From Bacteroidetes bacterium UBA2364 (GTDB taxonomy: Bacteria; Bacteroidota; Rhodothermia; Rhodothermales; UBA2364): 19,855 nucleotides of DNA. The first letter of the stretch is position 1, and each line of letters begins with the position of its first letter. Positions 15,894 through 19,855 of this stretch are shown piece by piece. Location of the stretch: positions 1 to 19,855 of the forward strand of contig DDTM01000011.1 of the NCBI GenBank assembly GCA_002344075.1, given 5' to 3'. The translations under genes and the position numbers were made by a program. Below the pieces are notes generated by a model. That model was not told where the DNA came from, searched no databases, and saw only the letters and a program-made list of their open reading frames with translations.

Positions 15894-16520
15894 TTATTCA
15901 GCACGTTGCAAAGTCTGAACGGCAGCCTCCACCTGTCCGAATTTAGTTTTGTTTAAGTCTTTTTCGGTTGTGCTACAATCTTTACAAACAGGCTTCCCTT
16001 GCTTCTGCATCCAATCGGTTGCAGTGGTTATGGCAGTATTTTTTGCTTGTCGAACTTTCTCTTTACTCCACGTCCCTTCCAATCTTGCAAGTGCGGGCTG
16101 GATGAGGCTGGCATCAGGGTTTTTCCACTTAAGCAGCAAGTCTGTATAGAACCCCACGATCTTCAATTCCGATGGCGTTAGCGCTTCAACCCTCAACAAA
16201 CGCTGGTCGAGCATCGTCATCGCCACAAATTGTTCAAAACTATAAGCATCCGGAAGTTTTTGGGCCTGAACCAATAACGGTTGTAACTTTTCATGTGCCT
16301 TTTCATGAGACAAATTGCTTACCATAATGGGTGTCGCTTCTGTTCGTATCCGAAGCATCTCTTTTTCCTGCTCAGAGGAAGGCCGAACGCTATTTTCCGG
16401 GATAGCTGAGGAATAGCTTGCATCTCTAACTGCTACACGGTTGTTTTGTGTGGTAGTGGATTGTTCGGAACAACCAAGAGCAAAAAGACCGAAGAGAAGG
16501 GTTAGGAAATAGTATTTCAT
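15894..16520 (-). CDS. Small lipoprotein of unknown function
   Basis: I do not recognise the family. The frame is open to 16613, but the ATG at 16518-16520 is preferred because it begins a clean lipoprotein signal (MKYYFLTLLFGLFALGC, lipidated Cys17). The product has 208 residues. After a Ser/Thr/Asn-rich linker (18-50) comes a mostly helical, charged region (50-175). It ends with C179-K-D-C182 in a KPVCKDC motif, a possible metal or disulfide site, and a helical tail. It should be anchored in a membrane facing the periplasm or surface. It ends in its own strong terminator and is divergent from the NUDIX gene. A weak promoter is seen at 16599-16629. Confidence 0.75.
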   Translation of the reverse strand: MKYYFLTLLFGLFALGCSEQSTTTQNNRVAVRDASYSSAIPENSVRPSSEQEKEMLRIRTEATPIMVSNLSHEKAHEKLQPLLVQAQKLPDAYSFEQFVAMTMLDQRLLRVEALTPSELKIVGFYTDLLLKWKNPDASLIQPALARLEGTWSKEKVRQAKNTAITTATDWMQKQGKPVCKDCSTTEKDLNKTKFGQVEAAVQTLQRAE

Positions 16521-16598
16521 GGCAAATATTTTACATAATGATTGATAAATAGAAATTCTAAGTACATGACAAAAAAGGTGTAATGATTTTTTTATAAT

Positions 16599-16629
16599 TA
16601 AACTTACAACCACTACAAAACAAAGTCAA
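16599..16629 (-). promoter_or_regulatory. Weak candidate promoter of the small lipoprotein gene
   Basis: On the minus strand TTGA (16629-16626), 19 nt, then TAAGTTTA (16606-16599) resembles the Bacteroidota layout, with the final G of the -7 box replaced by A. Leader about 70 nt. It is AT-rich sequence, so chance matches are easy. Confidence 0.27.
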
Positions 16630-16672
16630 TAGCTGTATAATTTTTTTCAATGTGATAATATCATTTTTTTCT

Positions 16673-16696
16673 CACTTTTTCCACACTTTTTCCACA
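16673..16696 (+). repeat. Tandem 11-bp repeat with two DnaA-box-like sites
   Basis: CACTTTTTCCA occurs twice in tandem (16673-16683 and 16684-16694). Each copy plus the next two bases contains TTTTCCACA, which fits a relaxed DnaA box (TTWTNCACA). They lie in the AT-rich gap between the small lipoprotein and NUDIX genes, upstream of the NUDIX promoter. No larger cluster of boxes was seen. Confidence 0.4.
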
Positions 16697-16724
16697 TGTA
16701 ACGGATGGCATATTCTTTCTTGAT

Positions 16725-16755
16725 TTTGGTTTTATAATCATTCGTCCTATCTTCG
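16725..16755 (+). promoter_or_regulatory. Candidate promoter of the NUDIX gene
   Basis: TTTG (16725-16728), a 19-nt spacer, then TATCTTCG (16748-16755) matches the Bacteroidota promoter with one mismatch. The leader would be about 20 nt without a Shine-Dalgarno sequence. TATAAT at 16733-16738 is an alternative -10 but lacks a -35 partner. Confidence 0.42.
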
Positions 16756-16780
16756 GGAGCAACCAAAGACACCAACATAG

Positions 16781-17428
16781 ATGCAATTTGATAGTACCCT
16801 TATCCATTTAGAAAACCACCTACGGTCGCCTTTACCGGGTGTAACGGCTCAGTCTCAGATGGCCCCACCCTACCGCCAAACCCTCGTGGAAGAGGCCTTG
16901 AGAATAGCACGAGAGGAAAGCGGTAAACCACCACGACATGCGGCGGTTGCCCTTATCCTTTTTCCGAAAGACGAGACAACACACATTATTCTGACTGTCC
17001 GGCGTTCCGATCTAAAAGACCACCCCGGACAAGTTTCCTTTCCCGGTGGCCGAATTGAGCCGCAGGAATCGCCAGAGGAAGCAGCTTATCGCGAGGCCCA
17101 AGAAGAAGTGGGCATTGATCCGGCACAGCTTCGGGTGATCGGACGGCTTTCGGAACTGTATATCCCGCCTTCCAATTTTTTGGTACAACCGTTTGTGATG
17201 TACCACACCACCGTGCCCCAGTTTGTACGCCAAGCAACAGAGGTGGAAAAGGTGCTCGAAGTGCCCTTAGCACACTTCATGAAACCTGAAAATCGAAAAA
17301 CCCAACCTTGGCACCGAAATGGAGAAGTGATTCAGATGCCCACCTTTGTGGCGGCCGGACACACCATTTGGGGCGGGACGGCAATGATGCTTAACGAATT
17401 GCTTGCCTTATTCCGAGATACTACCTAA
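16781..17428 (+). CDS. NUDIX hydrolase, probable CoA pyrophosphatase
   Basis: Mg-dependent hydrolase of nucleoside-diphosphate-X substrates. The 215-residue protein has a complete NUDIX box at 90-112: G90, five residues, E96, seven residues, R104-E105, E108-E109, G111. Just before it, ILTVRRSDLKDHPGQVSFPGG (in 70-90) matches the signature of the CoA-pyrophosphatase (NudL/UPF0035) subfamily, which cuts CoA to 3',5'-ADP and phosphopantetheine. The later WGGTAMMLNELL also fits that group. No signal peptide, so cytoplasmic. The ATG follows a candidate promoter by about 25 bases and has no Shine-Dalgarno. The last codons and stop (FRDTT then TAA) lie in the first unit of a 22-bp tandem repeat, so the C-terminus was the source or target of the repeat expansion. 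Substrate assignment is from subfamily motifs. Confidence 0.92.
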   Translation: MQFDSTLIHLENHLRSPLPGVTAQSQMAPPYRQTLVEEALRIAREESGKPPRHAAVALILFPKDETTHIILTVRRSDLKDHPGQVSFPGGRIEPQESPEEAAYREAQEEVGIDPAQLRVIGRLSELYIPPSNFLVQPFVMYHTTVPQFVRQATEVEKVLEVPLAHFMKPENRKTQPWHRNGEVIQMPTFVAAGHTIWGGTAMMLNELLALFRDTT

Positions 17429-17498
17429 AAAATTCCGAGATACTACCTAAAAAATTCCGAGATACTACCTAAAAAATTCCGAGATACTACCTAAAAAA
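17411..17498 (+). repeat. Four perfect 22-bp tandem repeats at the NUDIX stop codon
   Basis: Four identical units begin at 17411, 17433, 17455 and 17477. Each reads TTCCGAGATACTACC and then TAAAAAA. The first unit encodes the last five NUDIX residues and its TAA; the other three are downstream. As 22 is not a multiple of three, the copies are in different frames and are not translated. Perfect identity suggests a recent slippage or recombination expansion. Confidence 0.97.
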
Positions 17499-17501
17499 CG
17501 G

Positions 17502-17686
17502 ACTCTTGTAGGCCAGTCCACATTCGCAAAGACGAATGATGCCGCTGCCACCTTCTTGCGACAAGTCGCCATCAGGGCTTGGTTTATACTGCAACGGGTT
17601 CGTACAGCAACGCGACGGGTCTCTGGACGCTCGGCAATATCGCCCCGGGAACCTACACCCTCACCATTAATGCGACCGTGAATTAA
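17502..17686 (+). pseudogene. Decayed DUF11-type adhesin C-terminal fragment
   Basis: Three plus-strand frames together resemble one DUF11 domain. Frame one (17502-17552) reads TLVGQSTFAKTNDAAAT. A second frame (17560-17577) reads DKSPSGL. A third (from 17576) reads GLVYTATGSYSNATG, then LWTLGNIAPGTYTLTINATV and ends N-TAA at 17684-17686. DUF11 domains run VGDTVTF..TVTN..AAT..V.D.LPSGL.Y...G.Y...TG.WTVG.LAPG..ATLTITATV, so the order fits, with about ten residues missing and at least two indels; removing one G from GGG at 75-77 would join the last two. A terminator follows. I read it as the broken 3' end of a surface-protein gene, left beside the intact one at 17902. Confidence 0.72.
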
Positions 17687-17717
17687 AAACGCCTTCCGCT
17701 GTTTCCTTCCAAACTTA

Positions 17718-17750
17718 GCCTCGAAACCTTATGGATTCGGGGCATTTTTA
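17718..17750 (+). terminator. Terminator after the DUF11 remnant
   Basis: GCCTCGAA (17718-17725) pairs with TTCGGGGC (17736-17743) with one G-U pair and a 10-nt loop, followed by ATTTTTA. It lies 31 bases after the remnant's stop and probably served the lost gene; it can also end NUDIX transcripts. Confidence 0.8.
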
Positions 17751-17821
17751 TAGTTGGTTGCAGGTAAGTTTTAGGTTCTTTGAAAAAACATAACCGTTTG
17801 TCGCTTTTTTATGCACAAAGA

Positions 17822-17851
17822 TATTTGCTGGTATTATTTTTGAGGCAAATA
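17822..17851 (+). promoter_or_regulatory. Candidate -7 box inside an inverted repeat, upstream of the surface protein gene
   Basis: TATTTTTG (17835-17842) is a perfect TAnnTTTG box, though no good TTTG lies 19 nt upstream. It sits between TATTTGC (17822-17828) and GCAAATA (17845-17851), a perfect 7-bp inverted repeat, so a repressor could cover it. A competing sigma-70-like site, TTGACA (17866-17871) with TTTAAT (17888-17893), would give a nearly leaderless mRNA. Confidence 0.3.
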
Positions 17852-17901
17852 ATTTCGTCAAAATATTGACATACACCTTCATACTATTTTAATTGTTATC
17901 T

Positions 17902-19855
17902 ATGAAAACAATTTCATCATCCTTATTGCTAATGTTTGTTCTGGTTTTGCTGCCAGTTGAAAACATGGCACAAACCATTACCGGAACGGTCTTTCGTGAC
18001 TTTAATGCAAACGGTGTTAAAGACAATACGGCCAGTTTCAACGAAGTGGGCATCGGAGGCGTTACGGTTAATTGTACGGACAGTTCAGGAGGCACTGGTA
18101 CGGCAACCACAAGTACCGCCGCCACAACATTGGGTCAGTACTCCCTAACAGGCTGTACGGGAGCAAGCCGAGTGGATTTTGTATGGACAAATGCTGCTTT
18201 GTTCGATGGGGCAAAAGGGGCAGGCAGTAATACAAGTATCCAGTTCATCAATGCGACTCGTACCAATATCAATTTTGGTCTCAATAATCCCGCACACTAC
18301 AGCAATACGAGTCCCAATTTGGTAACGCCTAAGTATTTAAATGGAAACCCTCTGGCAGCAGGGAGCAACTTAGCGAGTGATCCTGCTTTTTATCGTTTCC
18401 CCTATACTGCAACCGGAAATGCCCAATCAGGTGGAACGGCCACCACAACTTTGGCAACACAGGCACAAATTGGAACAACATGGGGGGTAGCATACAGCAG
18501 CCGCCACAAGAAATTATTTATGGCTTCGGCATATAAGCGCCACGCGGGCTTGGGGCCGGGCGAAACGGGTGGTCGAATTTTTGTGATTAATGACCCCAAT
18601 GGTACGCCCTCGGCACCAGCGAAGTTTATTGATTTGGTATCGGATATGAGCATTAACGTAGGGGCAATAGAAACCAATAGCGCACGTGGACTTGGGGCCG
18701 ATAAAGGTGCTGCCACTACAGATAATAATGCTTTTACAAAAGTGGGAAAGGTTTCTCTCGGTGATCTGGATATTTCCGATGACGAAAAGTTTTTATTTGT
18801 CACCAACCTACACGACCGCAAGATATATAAAATTGATATAGACCAAGTAATAGCCGGAACCAATAATGCCACAGCATTGCCCGATATTACTGCTACTTGT
18901 ACGGCGGGCGTTGCGCGGCCTTGGGGGTTGGGAATGTGGGACGGAGAGTTGTATGCAGGGATCGTCTGTACGGCAGAAACAGGTACCAATACCAATCTGC
19001 GGCTCTTTGTGCAAAAGTTTAATTTTACATCTAACGCATGGACCACCGTTTTGACCGCTACCCCAGACTGGGATAAAGGTGATATTATTTTTGGAGCAGC
19101 TAAACATAAGTGGCAGAAGTGGGAAGATTCTTGGAATAATTATATTGATCCAAGCTGGCCTACTCATCCACAACCAATTATTGGAGACATCGAATTTGAT
19201 GAAGAAGGCTCTATGCACTTAGCTGTATTGGATCGTTTAGGTTTTCAAACAGGGCATCGTAATTTACGTGTTCCGGACAATGGGACCCTTTATACAGGCG
19301 TTACAGGTGGCGAGCTATTGCGTACCTATAAAAATCCAAGTACGGGTGTATTTAGCTTAGAATCCAATGGTACCGCAGGCCCTTATACCTCTGGTGGAAC
19401 TGGAGATAATTCGCAAACAGGACAAGGCGGCCCAGGTACACGCCAAGGACCGGGTGGTGGTGAGTTTTATGCCGATGACCATACCACCACTGACCACAGT
19501 GAAACCACAAATGGGGGGCTAACACAGGTAAAAGGGACACAACGTTTGGCTTCCATACAAATGGACCCAATTGATGGGCAAGTAGATGCTTCGGGCGTTT
19601 TATGGTTTAACATTAACAATGGGTTAGAGACACAGGAATACCAGATATTTTACAACGCAAGTGCCCCTTCCCCTGACTTCAGCAAGCAAAATGGTTTGGG
19701 AGATTTAGAAGCCTTATCCTTACCCGCTCCCATCGAAATCGGGAACCGCGTGTGGCTCGATACCGATAATGACGGCATCCAAGACGCGGGCGAGGCAGGC
19801 ATTTCCGGCGTGACGGTGGAGTTAATCAAAGGCGGCACCACCATATCCACCGCCA
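17902..19855 (+). CDS. Large SdrD_B-type surface protein, 3' end outside the window
   Basis: The frame is open from the ATG at 17902 to the right edge (651 codons, no stop), so the protein is longer. A signal peptide (1-23, ending ENMAQ) is followed by an SdrD_B-like domain (about 25-125) with TGTVFRDFNANGVKD, a calcium-binding-type loop, and GVTVNC. Residues about 190-590 resemble a beta-propeller: WGVAYSSRHKKLFMAS, GGRIFVIND, LGDLDISDDEKFLFVTN, and IGDIEFDEEGSMHLAVLDR are repeated blade-like strands. A Gly-rich linker lies near 498-525. A second SdrD_B domain begins near 611 with GNRVWLDTDNDGIQDAGEAG. Such proteins are exported and usually end with more SdrD_B or DUF11 modules and a sorting tail, which cannot be seen here. 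The role is probably adhesion or cell-surface structure. It is preceded by a remnant of a related gene. Confidence 0.88.
   Translation, partial: MKTISSSLLLMFVLVLLPVENMAQTITGTVFRDFNANGVKDNTASFNEVGIGGVTVNCTDSSGGTGTATTSTAATTLGQYSLTGCTGASRVDFVWTNAALFDGAKGAGSNTSIQFINATRTNINFGLNNPAHYSNTSPNLVTPKYLNGNPLAAGSNLASDPAFYRFPYTATGNAQSGGTATTTLATQAQIGTTWGVAYSSRHKKLFMASAYKRHAGLGPGETGGRIFVINDPNGTPSAPAKFIDLVSDMSINVGAIETNSARGLGADKGAATTDNNAFTKVGKVSLGDLDISDDEKFLFVTNLHDRKIYKIDIDQVIAGTNNATALPDITATCTAGVARPWGLGMWDGELYAGIVCTAETGTNTNLRLFVQKFNFTSNAWTTVLTATPDWDKGDIIFGAAKHKWQKWEDSWNNYIDPSWPTHPQPIIGDIEFDEEGSMHLAVLDRLGFQTGHRNLRVPDNGTLYTGVTGGELLRTYKNPSTGVFSLESNGTAGPYTSGGTGDNSQTGQGGPGTRQGPGGGEFYADDHTTTDHSETTNGGLTQVKGTQRLASIQMDPIDGQVDASGVLWFNINNGLETQEYQIFYNASAPSPDFSKQNGLGDLEALSLPAPIEIGNRVWLDTDNDGIQDAGEAGISGVTVELIKGGTTISTA

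Noticed and set aside
16560..16780. Replication origin at the DnaA-box-like pair
   Set aside because: Only two relaxed boxes from one duplication, with no dnaA gene or larger cluster.
17411..17498. CRISPR array
   Set aside because: The 22-bp units are directly adjacent with no spacers, and no cas genes are near.

Overview
The window looks like chromosome of a Bacteroidota/Rhodothermota-type bacterium. The grounds are a DUF2851 protein, a periplasmic cyclophilin-FKBP fusion, a GH2 beta-galactosidase with a signal peptide, a ThuA/sugar-dehydrogenase/PKD/cytochrome c/CBM6 lipoprotein, and SdrD_B and DUF11 adhesin modules. Several upstream regions also fit the Bacteroidota promoter layout (TTTG, about 19 nt, TAnnTTTG). 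clpB, hsp20 and the DUF2851 gene carry clear Shine-Dalgarno sequences, which is less typical of classical Bacteroidia and leaves Rhodothermia-like lineages open. The exact taxon cannot be fixed from this sequence.

Layout. Positions 1-964 hold no intact gene. They contain the decayed 3' end of a tyrosine recombinase, an unrecognised open stretch, and the clpB promoter region. clpB (+) is followed by a terminator hairpin. On the minus strand come a DUF2851 protein, homoserine kinase (thrB) and a secreted cyclophilin-FKBP prolyl isomerase. hsp20 (+) and a secreted beta-galactosidase (+) follow. Next, on the minus strand, are a decayed Uma2-family gene, the large multi-domain lipoprotein and a small unknown lipoprotein. 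A CoA-pyrophosphatase-type NUDIX gene (+) ends in four perfect 22-bp tandem repeats. After it lie a decayed DUF11 adhesin fragment with its terminator and a large SdrD_B-type surface protein (+) that runs off the right edge.

How the genes fit together. clpB, the prolyl isomerase and hsp20 form a loose protein-quality group. clpB and hsp20 share an (A/T)TTGGCAC box about 70 nt before their start codons. Beta-galactosidase and the ThuA lipoprotein suggest periplasmic or cell-surface carbohydrate use. The right end is a plastic adhesin region with a repeat expansion and a gene remnant.

No new defence or other multi-gene system was found. The most unusual observations are the decayed genes not visible as simple ORFs, the 22-bp repeat at the NUDIX stop codon, the five-module lipoprotein, and candidate regulatory sites.
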